Assembly (NCBI GenBank): GCA_036520615.1
Contig: DATDJI010000060.1
Location: forward strand, 62,001 to 126,000
DNA: 64,000 nucleotides
Origin: CAMCXE01 sp036520615
GTDB taxonomy: Bacteria; Pseudomonadota; Gammaproteobacteria; Pseudomonadales; Cellvibrionaceae
Direction of reading: 5' to 3'
The notes below the pieces were generated by a model. The model was not told where the DNA came from and made no database searches. It was given only the letters and a program-made list of their open reading frames with translations. The position numbers were made by a program, and so were the translations under genes. Below, in pieces: positions 54,185-62,970 of the stretch (positions within the stretch are counted from its first letter, which is position 1; the number at the start of each line of letters is the position of its first letter).

Positions 54185-54262
54185 CGCCTCGTTCCCTACG
54201 CCGGTATTATCCGGATCAGGTCTACGGGTTTTTCTCAGCCATTACAGCACCCCGACAAGACC
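54185..54262 (-). promoter_or_regulatory. TPP riboswitch (THI element)
   Basis: On the minus strand the conserved blocks occur in order: CGGGGTGC, GGCTGAGA, ACCTGATCCGGATAATACC and GGCGTAGGGAA. This is the standard thiamine pyrophosphate aptamer. It ends about 65 bases before thiD. No strong terminator hairpin with a T-tract was seen between, so control of translation is likely. Confidence 0.96.
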
Positions 54263-54486
54263 GTGCCAGTCTAGAGAGTTAGCCTCTTTACGTAAAGCGC
54301 AGCAGTCTGGAAGTTTTTAAAGCCGAATAGGAACTGCGAGGCTTCGCAAAGTGTTTAAGGTTTTCTCACTATACTGGATAAAATCTATACTGATGTTTGA
54401 TTTAAAAAACCTTGTTGAACGCTAGCCCGATTTAGCACACGAAGGTATGCCCAATTGAGGTTGTTAATTTTAATGAGTTGCGATAC

Positions 54487-54741
54487 ATGAGGCTTTCTGC
54501 CGAACAGTTACATGCGCAAGGTTTTGCCTATTACCGAGCACCCAATGTGCCTGCGGCAGGCCGAATATTTGATGCGGTGGCAAAATCTCAAAGCGAATTT
54601 GAAGTGGTGGGGCAGGTATCGTCAAGTGGAGCAAGCCGTAGCTACAGCCCGCCAGTTACGCAGGTAAGGGCTGGGGCGGGGCTATTTCAAGCTGTGGCTA
54701 ATTTGGCGCCTTCAGTGCCGGTAATTGATGTGTATGTTTAA
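54487..54741 (+). CDS. Small hypothetical protein
   Basis: 84 residues from ATG 54487 (an in-frame TTG lies nine bases earlier). It has no signal peptide or membrane helix and reads FAYYRAPNVPAAGRIFDAVA, then a Gly/Ser-rich middle and LFQAVANLAPSVPVIDVYV. Composition is protein-like and the frame is free of neighbours. The ribosome site is weak. Not recognised. Confidence 0.45.
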   Translation: MRLSAEQLHAQGFAYYRAPNVPAAGRIFDAVAKSQSEFEVVGQVSSSGASRSYSPPVTQVRAGAGLFQAVANLAPSVPVIDVYV

Positions 54742-54902
54742 GTTTTAAATATCTCAGATGTTGGCGCGAATGCCACGTTCAAAACGCAACTCCTATATTC
54801 CTTACTAAACCTGCAGCGACGAAATATCTATCCTGCGGTCTTTTGTGCGACCTTTCTGCGCCAATGGTTAAGTCGTAGTCAAGCTTTCAAAGGTTCGCTA
54901 AT

Positions 54903-55958
54903 TTAATCCTTCCGCTCAAACACAATTAAATGATGTGCTTCCACGCGCACGGACATTTTGCCACCCACACAAAATTCTTCATGACTGGGTACAGCGCAGA
55001 TGACTTGGCTGCCAGTGGGCAGTTGTAGTTGGTAAATACATACTGCACCGTTAAAAGATTTGTGAATGATGCGAGTAATGATTGGGCTGTGTTTATCCAC
55101 AACAAGATCGTCTGGCCGCAGCAACACATGTACAGCAGTGGCTGGTGGTAAAGGGTTGTGCAGCGGGCCTTCTAAAATACCCAACTCTGTTTCCACCTGG
55201 CTTGAGTTCAACACCCGCCCGTTAATAAACGCGCCCTGGCCGATAAAATCCGCAACATAACGATTGACCGGTTCGTGATACAGCGTAAAAGGTGTATCCC
55301 ATTGCTCAAGCCTACCTGCGTTCATCAAGCCGATTTTATCTGCGAATGCGAAGGCCTCTTCTTGATCATGGGTCACCATAATCGCGCTGGTGTGATGGGC
55401 TTTAAGAATATTACGCACCTCACCGGCAAGACTGCGGCGCAGCTCAGCATCCAGGCTTGAGAAGGGTTCATCCAACAACAATAATTGCGGCCGAGGGGCA
55501 AGCGCGCGTGCTAAGGCTACCCGCTGTTGTTGCCCACCGGAGAGCTCATGCGGGTAACGGCGTTGCAGCTCGCTAAGTTTGACCAGCTCCAATAATTCAT
55601 CGCAGGTGCGCTTACGCTCAATTGAATTGATGCCGCGCAGCCCGAAGCCGATGTTTTCCAATACCGTCAAATGGGGGAATAACGCGTAGTCTTGGAAAAC
55701 CATTCCCACGCGGCGCTTTTCCGGTGGGTAGTGTGTGCGTTCGTCGCTAAAAATCTGTTCACCTAAACGAATGCTGCCGCTTGTCACAGGCTGAAACCCT
55801 GCGATAGCGCGTAAAACGGTTGTTTTACCGCAGCCGGAGGAACCTAGCAAGCAGGCGATTTCTCCGCTGTGTAGGTTTAACGTCAGTGCACTCACCACCG
55901 GCACTTGGGCTTCGTAATGACAGTGAATGCGATCCAGCTGCAGCAGGGGTTGAGTCAT
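54903..55958 (-). CDS. FbpC-type ABC transporter ATP-binding protein
   Basis: 351 residues. Walker A LGSSGCGKTT, Q-loop VFQDYALFPH, signature LSGGQQQRVALARAL, Walker B LLLLDEPFSSLDAELR and H-loop VTHDQEEA are all present, with a C-terminal TOBE-like region (about 240-350). It resembles iron(III)- or polyamine/spermidine-type importers. No permease or binding protein gene is adjacent. It begins six bases after argF, so it shares the argD-argF transcript. Confidence 0.9.
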   Translation of the reverse strand: MTQPLLQLDRIHCHYEAQVPVVSALTLNLHSGEIACLLGSSGCGKTTVLRAIAGFQPVTSGSIRLGEQIFSDERTHYPPEKRRVGMVFQDYALFPHLTVLENIGFGLRGINSIERKRTCDELLELVKLSELQRRYPHELSGGQQQRVALARALAPRPQLLLLDEPFSSLDAELRRSLAGEVRNILKAHHTSAIMVTHDQEEAFAFADKIGLMNAGRLEQWDTPFTLYHEPVNRYVADFIGQGAFINGRVLNSSQVETELGILEGPLHNPLPPATAVHVLLRPDDLVVDKHSPIITRIIHKSFNGAVCIYQLQLPTGSQVICAVPSHEEFCVGGKMSVRVEAHHLIVFERKD

Positions 55959-55964
55959 GAAGGA

Positions 55965-56876
55965 TTAAAGTTTGCCCAACAGAAATAGCAGCAGGGCTTT
56001 TTGTGCATGGAGGCGATTTTCAGCCTCATCCCAAACAACAGAAAACTGTGGATCTTCAAATAAATCTGCACTCACTTCTTCACCGCGATGAGCCGGCAAG
56101 CAATGCATAAAAACTGCATCAGGGGCCGCAGCGGCTAAATGGCTATGATTAACTTGATAATTGGCAAATTGAGCGGCGCGAATTGCCTGCTCAGCTTCCT
56201 GACCCATACTCGCCCAAACGTCTGTAGCTATCCAATGGGCACCTTGAACGGCATCCATCGGCTCCCGAACAACGGTTACGCGATCGGCGTTTTTTGCTAC
56301 CAAGGCCGCATCAGGTTCGAAACCTTCCGGGCAGGCAATAGTGAGCTGGAAGTCGCACAAGCGCGAGGCATTAATATAGGAATGACACATATTATTGCCA
56401 TCGCCTATCCAGGCAACTTTTTTGCCTTGAGGACTGCCACGATGCTCGACAAATGTTTGAATGTCCGCGAGCAGCTGGCACGGGTGGTAAGAATCGGTCA
56501 GGGCATTGATGACCGGCACTTGGGAATGCGCAGCAAACCGCTCGATGATGTCATGGCCGAATGTGCGAATCATGATGATATCCACCATGCGTGAGATAAC
56601 CCGCGCGGAGTCTTCTATCGGCTCACCGCGACCAAGCTGTGTGTCTTTGGGCGAGAGAAAAATCGCTGCACCGCCGAGCTGTGTCATACCCGCTTCAAAG
56701 GATATGCGCGTGCGTGTAGAGGATTTTTCGAAGATCATGCCTAACACGCGGTTTTTCAACGGCTCAATAACCTGGCCTTGGCGAAACTGCTTTTTGAGCA
56801 CGATCGCTTGGTCGATGATGAACGTGAGTTCGTCTGCCGTAATATCGTTGAGTGTTAAAAAATGTCGGATAGCCAT
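55965..56876 (-). CDS. argF: Ornithine carbamoyltransferase
   Basis: 303 residues. Carbamoyl-phosphate binding STRTR (about 53-57), HPCQLLADIQT and the ornithine-site HCLPAHRGEEV are present. It makes citrulline from ornithine and carbamoyl phosphate in the cytosol. Nine bases separate it from argD, six from the ABC ATPase gene. Confidence 0.95.
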   Translation of the reverse strand: MAIRHFLTLNDITADELTFIIDQAIVLKKQFRQGQVIEPLKNRVLGMIFEKSSTRTRISFEAGMTQLGGAAIFLSPKDTQLGRGEPIEDSARVISRMVDIIMIRTFGHDIIERFAAHSQVPVINALTDSYHPCQLLADIQTFVEHRGSPQGKKVAWIGDGNNMCHSYINASRLCDFQLTIACPEGFEPDAALVAKNADRVTVVREPMDAVQGAHWIATDVWASMGQEAEQAIRAAQFANYQVNHSHLAAAAPDAVFMHCLPAHRGEEVSADLFEDPQFSVVWDEAENRLHAQKALLLFLLGKL

Positions 56877-56885
56877 AGCGATTAC

Positions 56886-58040
56886 CTACAATCCTTGAAT
56901 CAAGGTTACAACCGCTTGCACCAATGCATCGGCTTGCTCATCTGTGAGAATAAAAGGTGGCAGTAGGCGCACTGTATTGCCTGCGGTAACGTTGATCAAA
57001 AAACCTTTTTGTTTAGCCGCTTCCACCAATTGAGCACAGTCTTCGGTTAGTTCAATACCGATTAAAAGCCCCTGGCCGCGCACCTCTTTAACTTTAGGTA
57101 GGCCCGCTAAGGCTTCTTGTAATGAACCTTTAATTCGTTCACCCAGCGTGGTGATTCGAGCCATCAAAGCTGGCTCTTCAAGTGCACCGACAACGGCTAA
57201 GGCTGCGCTGCAGGCCAGTGGATTACCGCCAAACGTAGTGCCGTGATTACCCTGTTGCAACACTTCAGCAGCGGCGCCGCGCGCTAAGCAAGCACCTATG
57301 GGTACACCATTACCTAAGCCTTTTGCAGTGGTAACCACGTCCGGTAAAAAACCATAGTGTTGATAGGCGAAGTACTTTCCCGTGCGTCCGTTGCCAGTTT
57401 GGATTTCATCGAGTATTAACAACCAGCCTTTTTCATCGCAAAGCGCGCGCAATTTAGGTAAAAAATCCGGGCTGGGAATTTTAATCCCACCTTCGCCCTG
57501 TACCGGTTCAAGCATTACCGCAACAGTATTTTCAGTGGCCGCCGCTGCGATGGCTGCTAAGTCATTAAAAGGTACGTGAGTAAATCCTTCAACCAGCGGG
57601 TAAAAACCTTTCTGAATTTTGGTATTGCCAGAAGCCGACAGAGTGGCCAGTGTGCGGCCGTGAAAGCTGTTTTGCGTAGTAATAATATGCGGCTGCATGA
57701 TGCCTTTATCGTTGGCAAACTTACGGGCGATCTTTATGGCAGCTTCATTGGCTTCGGCTCCAGAATTGGAAAAAAACGCTTTATCCATACCGGAAATCGC
57801 CACCAGGCGTGCACCAAGCTCCTGTTGGGAAGGAATGTTATAAAGGTTTGATGTGTGCAACAGCTTTTGGCTTTGCTCGCAAATGGCTTGGGTTACTGCA
57901 GGGTAGTTATAACCGAGCCCACATACAGCGATTCCCGAAATGCCATCCAAATAACGACGACCTTCGCTGTCCCAAAGGTAGGGGCCGTCGCCCTTGGTGA
58001 GCGTAGTCGTGCGGTTGCCGTATGTATTCATGAGGGTCAT
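56886..58040 (-). CDS. argD: Acetylornithine aminotransferase
   Basis: 384 residues, class III PLP aminotransferase. Motifs: GISGIAVCGLGYNYP, FSNSGAEANEAAIK, FHGRTLATLSASGN, EPVQGEGG, LILDEIQTGNGRTG and the PLP Lys in TTAKGLGNG. It acts in arginine (and possibly lysine) synthesis. ATG 58040 is taken; ATG 58031 is a possible alternative and neither has a strong ribosome site. A terminator-like hairpin lies just upstream in its leader. Confidence 0.95.
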   Translation of the reverse strand: MTLMNTYGNRTTTLTKGDGPYLWDSEGRRYLDGISGIAVCGLGYNYPAVTQAICEQSQKLLHTSNLYNIPSQQELGARLVAISGMDKAFFSNSGAEANEAAIKIARKFANDKGIMQPHIITTQNSFHGRTLATLSASGNTKIQKGFYPLVEGFTHVPFNDLAAIAAAATENTVAVMLEPVQGEGGIKIPSPDFLPKLRALCDEKGWLLILDEIQTGNGRTGKYFAYQHYGFLPDVVTTAKGLGNGVPIGACLARGAAAEVLQQGNHGTTFGGNPLACSAALAVVGALEEPALMARITTLGERIKGSLQEALAGLPKVKEVRGQGLLIGIELTEDCAQLVEAAKQKGFLINVTAGNTVRLLPPFILTDEQADALVQAVVTLIQGL

Positions 58041-58067
58041 GCCTGTGATCTCGGAAATGTGGAGCCC

Positions 58068-58098
58068 AAAAACAAAACAGGCAGCGATTCGCTGCCTG
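58068..58098 (-). terminator. Terminator-like hairpin in the argD leader (possible attenuator)
   Basis: On the minus strand CAGGCAGCG, AAT, CGCTGCCTG is followed by TTTTGTTTTT, a full intrinsic-terminator shape. It lies between a candidate promoter and the argD ATG, not after any gene. No leader peptide was found. Confidence 0.7.
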
Positions 58099-58104
58099 CA
58101 AAGG

Positions 58105-58135
58105 GCATTCTAAAAACAATGTTTTACGTTTGACA
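58105..58135 (-). promoter_or_regulatory. Candidate sigma-70 promoter of argD
   Basis: On the minus strand TTGTCA, 18 bases, TAGAAT. The predicted transcription start would fall almost at the base of the terminator-like hairpin. No clear ArgR box was recognised. Confidence 0.45.
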
Positions 58136-58292
58136 ACCCCTTTGACTGGGAACTAGCGAATAGATGGGGCTATTAATGAACATTAGGCACTCAAGGGGTA
58201 CCGCAAAAGTGCATATTGGCGTTAAAATGGTGGGAATATCCTAGCATTACACTGGGTTATACCCTCCATTTTTAATCTGTACAGGTACCCCT

Positions 58293-58610
58293 ATGGACAT
58301 TATCGAAACCATTAAAGAGCAAATCGAACAAAATCCCGTCATTCTTTACATGAAAGGCTCTCCCGATGCACCTCAGTGTGGTTTTTCTCAGCGCGCATCA
58401 CAAGCGGTAATGGCCTGCGGCAAACGTTTTGCGTTTGTGGATATTCTGGCCAACCCGGAGATCCGCACCAATTTACCTATTTACGCTAATTGGCCAACGT
58501 TTCCTCAGCTTTGGGTCGGTGGTGAGTTGGTCGGCGGTTGTGACATTATTACTGAGATGCATGCCAAGGGTGAGTTAAAACCGTTAATCGATAGCGTTGC
58601 TGCTGAATAA
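58293..58610 (+). CDS. grxD: Monothiol glutaredoxin GrxD
   Basis: 105 residues with the monothiol active site CGFS (Cys about 29), followed by WPTFPQLWVGGELVGGCDII, the glutathione-binding part. It carries and transfers [2Fe-2S] clusters in the cytosol. Monocistronic; no terminator was recognised after it. Confidence 0.95.
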   Translation: MDIIETIKEQIEQNPVILYMKGSPDAPQCGFSQRASQAVMACGKRFAFVDILANPEIRTNLPIYANWPTFPQLWVGGELVGGCDIITEMHAKGELKPLIDSVAAE

Positions 58611-58752
58611 CTTCCCCTCTGAGTTTTTTCTGTTCCCCTCCTGCTAAGGCCTGGTTACACTGAACACTCGTAGCCAAGCCTTTGTTTTTTATGATTACCT
58701 GCCACTTTTGCTTTCATGTGTTGCCGCATCACGCCGCTAGACGGTGGGCTAA

Positions 58753-61020
58753 ATGACGCTGCACATTCCGGGTTATCGAATTGTCCGCACACTCGGTAAA
58801 GGGGGCATGGCTACCGTTTATTTAGCTGTGCAAGAGATTTTCGAGCGCCCAGTTGCACTAAAAGTTATGGCGCAAGGCCTGGCTGATGACCCGGCATTCG
58901 GCAAACGCTTTTTTCGCGAAGCTCGCATCGTGTCTCAATTGGTACACCCTAATATAGTCACGGTGTTTGATGTCGGTGTACACGAGGGCGCCTACTATTT
59001 GTCGATGGAATACATTGAAGGACAAGATTTAAAGCAGGCGCGTAAACACCTTAATCTTAAGCAAAAAATCCAAGCCGTTCAGGATATCGCCCGAGCTTTG
59101 GAATTTGCTGCCCAAAAAGGCTATGTGCACCGGGATATCAAACCTGAAAACATCATGATTGCCAAGGCTGATCAGCGCGCTGTACTGATGGATTTTGGTA
59201 TCGCCCGAGCTGCTGAGACCGACTTGAGTGTCACGCAAACTGGCCTTGCTATAGGTACACCGCATTACATGAGCCCGGAACAGGCTAAAGGCAAAGCGGT
59301 AGATGCTCGTTCTGATTTATATAGCCTAGGCGTAGTTTTTTATCTGTTGTTAACCGGTAAGGTGCCTTTTGACGGCGACTCAGCAGTAGCCATTGGCATT
59401 AAACACATCACCGAACCTGCGCCCACGGTGCCTGCATCTTTGGAAGCTGCCGCACCTATTCTCAGTCGATTGATGGCGAAATCCCCAGCCGATCGGTTCC
59501 AGCAACCAGCAGACCTGGTATCCGCATTAGAAGCCTTAAAGCCCCTAATGCTTGAAGACTTAAGCCCCGAAGAAGAGATTCCCCCCCCAGCCTTCGTAAG
59601 TGCCGAGACACTGGTTGCCGTAGGCACGGGCATAGAGCCGCAATCGATGCAAACAGCGGCGGTGGATTCTGATGCACTTACAGAGTACGGCTCACACAGT
59701 GAAAACGCGATAGCACCTGAGTTTTCAACAGTTTCTGCAGCCGGGCTCAGCTGGTTAAGTGTCGGGTTGATTTTAACGCTCGCCGCTGGGGTTGCGTTTT
59801 TTACACTTTGGTATGTTTATAAACCCTCTCCTGAGGCTTCCTTTACTGCATTAACCGCAGCAGGCAGCGGTAAAAATATAAACCAATTAAGAGAAAACAT
59901 TGCTTTGGTGGCGAAGGCGTATCAAAAAAGTGAAGCCCAACTACCTGTTTTGGTGAAGCTCTATCGCGACTTACAAAAGCTTGAACCAAACGAGCGCAGG
60001 ATAGATCAAGAGCTAGCTGCATTGGCCGAGCAACAATTAAAACGTTTAACCTGGGCATTAAATCTTGCCGATTACGATCAAGCGATTTTACTGGATAGAA
60101 ACCTGCGCATGTTATTCCCAGAGTTTCTTACTAAAGAATTGAGCCAACAGCAGGCTCGTCTAACGTTCAAAGAGCAAATTCAATCACTACTGTTAAACGC
60201 TCAGGATTACACCAAAAGCGGTGCTTTATCCCAGCCTCCCGGCGCAAATGCACAGGAAGCCTATGAATCTATTTTGGCGCTGGATCCGGAAATTGCTCCT
60301 GCCCGCGAAGCTCTAGCTAATATCCGCCAACAGCCGCGAGCATCAAAAGCAGATACTGGCCTGCCGGGGATCTCAACAGCACTTGGCACCACTGCTGAAA
60401 AACTTAGCGAGGCTCGACGCCTTACGGAGATAGGCCAGCTTTTCGCTCCCGCCGGGCAAAACGCCAATGAACTTTATACTCATATATTAGGCAAAGACCC
60501 GGGTAACCCGGAGGCAAGGCAAGCCAGCGGGGCACTTTGGCAGAACCTGCCCACTTGGGCTCATCGCTGGGTTAAGGAAGGGGCTTATAACAAAGCCCGC
60601 GAACAACTTGAGGCTGCGGCGCAAGCAAAACCAAATGACAAAACCCTGCAACAGTTGCGTTTATCCATTGATGAAAAAATTGTTGAGCGCGATCGCAATA
60701 CACTGCCGCAAGTAACTGGGCTGAGAGTTGCGGGTTACCCTATAGAGAGCTTTGATGAACCCCAGGCCCAGAGTTTATCGGTAAGTAAAAACCTTCATTT
60801 GCGCATAGCCCTGGCACAATCTCAGCTCCAGTCACTAAAGATAAGTCTCTATGAAGGCGCGCGATTTCGTTTAATAAAACAAGTACCTATGGATGTACGC
60901 GAAGGGATGGTGCAATACAAGTTTGAAGCTCCGTCAAATGGCTTTAGAAAGGGTGCTTATACACTGGATCTAATCGCCAATGGGCAGATTGTGGAAACAA
61001 CGCGTTTTCGCATTGAATAA
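58753..61020 (+). CDS. Membrane-anchored Ser/Thr protein kinase with a helical C-terminal region
   Basis: 755 residues. The Hanks-type kinase spans about 7-270: glycine loop GKGGMATVY, Lys37 in VALKVM, catalytic HRDIKPEN (126-133), DFG (147-149) and GTPHYMSPEQ. A single transmembrane helix follows (about 333-353, LSVGLILTLAAGVAFFTLWYVY in part). The remaining 400 residues are mostly helical with TPR-like pairs and end in a strand-rich segment. The C-terminal part is predicted to face the periplasm. Target unknown. Confidence 0.92.
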   Translation: MTLHIPGYRIVRTLGKGGMATVYLAVQEIFERPVALKVMAQGLADDPAFGKRFFREARIVSQLVHPNIVTVFDVGVHEGAYYLSMEYIEGQDLKQARKHLNLKQKIQAVQDIARALEFAAQKGYVHRDIKPENIMIAKADQRAVLMDFGIARAAETDLSVTQTGLAIGTPHYMSPEQAKGKAVDARSDLYSLGVVFYLLLTGKVPFDGDSAVAIGIKHITEPAPTVPASLEAAAPILSRLMAKSPADRFQQPADLVSALEALKPLMLEDLSPEEEIPPPAFVSAETLVAVGTGIEPQSMQTAAVDSDALTEYGSHSENAIAPEFSTVSAAGLSWLSVGLILTLAAGVAFFTLWYVYKPSPEASFTALTAAGSGKNINQLRENIALVAKAYQKSEAQLPVLVKLYRDLQKLEPNERRIDQELAALAEQQLKRLTWALNLADYDQAILLDRNLRMLFPEFLTKELSQQQARLTFKEQIQSLLLNAQDYTKSGALSQPPGANAQEAYESILALDPEIAPAREALANIRQQPRASKADTGLPGISTALGTTAEKLSEARRLTEIGQLFAPAGQNANELYTHILGKDPGNPEARQASGALWQNLPTWAHRWVKEGAYNKAREQLEAAAQAKPNDKTLQQLRLSIDEKIVERDRNTLPQVTGLRVAGYPIESFDEPQAQSLSVSKNLHLRIALAQSQLQSLKISLYEGARFRLIKQVPMDVREGMVQYKFEAPSNGFRKGAYTLDLIANGQIVETTRFRIE

Positions 61021-61124
61021 CGGATGAAATTGCAGATAGGCGATTGTGTAATGAATCGATGAGCATTTCTGCTGGCGTAAAGGGGGAAGAAAGGGGAAAA
61101 AATAAGAAGTATAAAAAGGATAAA

Positions 61125-61152
61125 AACTTAAAAGGCGGTTTTACCCGCCTTA
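61125..61152 (-). terminator. Intrinsic terminator after the cold shock gene
   Basis: On the minus strand AAGGCGG, loop GTAAAA, CCGCCTT, then TTAAGTTTTT. It may also stop transcripts arriving from the kinase gene. Confidence 0.75.
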
Positions 61153-61185
61153 TCCATCTAGTTAGCAAACCTAGTTAGTTCAAAC

Positions 61186-61398
61186 TTAATTTACCAACTC
61201 GACATTTTCAGCTTGTGGACCTTTTTGTCCTTTTCCTTCGGTGAACGTAACTTTTTGTCCTTCTTTAAGGGTTTTAAAACCGCCGCCCTGGATGCTGCTG
61301 AAGTGGACAAATAAATCAGGCCCACCGTCGCGACTGATAAAACCGAAACCTTTGCTTTCATTGAACCATTTAACGGTTCCTTTAATTTTTTCTGACAT
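61186..61398 (-). CDS. Cold shock domain protein (CspA family)
   Basis: 70 residues from ATG 61398; the upstream in-frame extension belongs to the leader. RNP1 KGFGFISRD and RNP2 LFVHFSSI are intact, with GTVKWFN before and KGPQAENVELVN at the end. It binds single-stranded RNA and DNA. Convergent with the kinase gene. A long leader (up to about 61500) is usual for this family. Confidence 0.95.
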   Translation of the reverse strand: MSEKIKGTVKWFNESKGFGFISRDGGPDLFVHFSSIQGGGFKTLKEGQKVTFTEGKGQKGPQAENVELVN

Positions 61399-61479
61399 GG
61401 CTGGACTCTTTAGAAATGGAATTACACCCCCGTGATAACCGAATCTGTGTTTAGCGGTATCACCCAATGTCATAGCCAT

Positions 61480-61825
61480 TAAATGTCAGCGCGGTCGTCA
61501 CATCGATGCCGATTCTAGGCGGGATTAGCGGTGAATGGCAATCCACATTAGGTTAACTTTTGCAAGTTTTTACGTAAATTAACGGCTAGTATCAAATGCA
61601 ACATTTAATTGGTTGGCGTATGCGGCGGAAGTCGCACAAAATCCTCACTTTTGTAATTTGAAGAATTCTCCGCATGGGTATGGCAATTATCTCCCGCAGG
61701 TAAGAAGCGTCGCCATAAATCCTGGGCCACGCAAATAACACCGGCGCTATTTTGAGGCTTTTAGCCCTATAAGCCTTTATAATGGCTAGACAATTATTAA
61801 TAATTAGTGGGTTTTGGGTGATGTC
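61480..61825. other. Gap between the cold shock gene and the envelope-protein genes
   Basis: 346 bases, no gene. A TATAAT at 61779-61784 may be the -10 of the following operon, without a well-spaced -35. Confidence 0.4.
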
Positions 61826-62263
61826 ATGTGGAAGCTATTAGGTTGGCCATTAGCTTTTGCGGCTGCTGTGGGTGCTTATTGGCTCCAATCCGAGGGGCAG
61901 AAACGTGAGCGTGCTTTACAGGACCAACTGCAGAACCAACAGCAGTTGGTCGCTCAAGTCAGTAACCGCTTAACCGTTGTGGAAGCGCAATTTTCAATCT
62001 ACCGCGCCAAGCAAGAAAAAGATGCTAAAGAGCGAGAAATGCGTGAGCGCGAGAATCGCGAACCGGAACATTCAATCTCTCGCACCCCTGCGGCCCCCGA
62101 GCGTCCTGCATCGGGAGTCCGACCGCAGCAGGAATCACTTGAAGAGCCGACAGAAGAAATGCGAGAGGAAGCGCGCACTCGTCGAGGCGCAAGCCCCGCG
62201 CGCAGTATTGGGAACGGTATTAATTCTATCATCGACCGCCTGCGCGACGGGCTAAATAATTAA
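61826..62263 (+). CDS. Small membrane-anchored coiled-coil protein
   Basis: 145 residues from ATG 61826, preceded by GGGTGA. One N-terminal transmembrane helix (WPLAFAAAVGAYWL), then a Gln/Glu-rich coiled coil (about 25-75), a Pro/Arg/Glu-rich region and a short C-terminal helix. Not recognised. It lies two bases before the next gene, so the two are co-transcribed. Confidence 0.75.
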   Translation: MWKLLGWPLAFAAAVGAYWLQSEGQKRERALQDQLQNQQQLVAQVSNRLTVVEAQFSIYRAKQEKDAKEREMRERENREPEHSISRTPAAPERPASGVRPQQESLEEPTEEMREEARTRRGASPARSIGNGINSIIDRLRDGLNN

Positions 62264-62265
62264 TC

Positions 62266-62964
62266 ATGAATTACAAGCGTGTAATTGAACTGAGTTTTTT
62301 AGGATTATTTGCGTTGGGCGTGGGCATCGCGCTGCTGATCCACCAATCCTATGACCAGTGGTTGACCCAGCTTGTGCAAGCCAGTGGACGCAAAGTCGGC
62401 GGCGGTGCTTTAGAGGTTGAAGACCTCAAATGGCTTGTTGCTGAACAAAAGCTCAGCCTTAGCTCTGCGCAGTGGTTCGACGGCGAGACAGCAGGTGAGG
62501 CTTGGTTTTCGGTTGCCGCCTCGCAATGGCAACTGCCAGCTAACGCCTGGCAAGGCGCCTTATTTCACACCGAACGCTTTGCAGTAAACGGCGTTACATT
62601 GCGTGTTAAACAAGAAGGCCTATCGACAAATATTAACCGTTTAATTAAACGGGTCGAAGCGGTGGTGATTGAAGCGGAGAAGCAACGTAAAGGAACCGAA
62701 GCGCTGCTGTTTAAGCTGGATTCGGTAGCCCTTTTAAATGTACAAGTTGAATTAACCACGCTCAAACACGGCGTTTTACGTTGGAATATCCCTGAATTAA
62801 TCCTGCCTCGGCACTCCAACGAGCCGGGTCTAGCATTTGATGTATTACTGCAACAAATAACTCTCCAGCTGCTGTACGAGCTCAAGTTACAAACCACGCA
62901 GCATTTGCTCAGCTTAACCGAACCTGTCGAGCCCGCCATACCCGTACCTTCTAATTCGCAGTAA
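62266..62964 (+). CDS. Membrane-anchored envelope protein, unrecognised
   Basis: 232 residues with an N-terminal helix (LSFLGLFALGVGIALLI) and a long strand-rich part resembling short AsmA- or YdgA-like proteins (LKWLVAEQKLSLSSAQW, FAVNGVTLRVKQEG). Likely periplasmic and anchored in the inner membrane. Six bases separate it from the next gene, which has the same architecture. Confidence 0.75.
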   Translation: MNYKRVIELSFLGLFALGVGIALLIHQSYDQWLTQLVQASGRKVGGGALEVEDLKWLVAEQKLSLSSAQWFDGETAGEAWFSVAASQWQLPANAWQGALFHTERFAVNGVTLRVKQEGLSTNINRLIKRVEAVVIEAEKQRKGTEALLFKLDSVALLNVQVELTTLKHGVLRWNIPELILPRHSNEPGLAFDVLLQQITLQLLYELKLQTTQHLLSLTEPVEPAIPVPSNSQ

Positions 62965-62970
62965 TTACCT

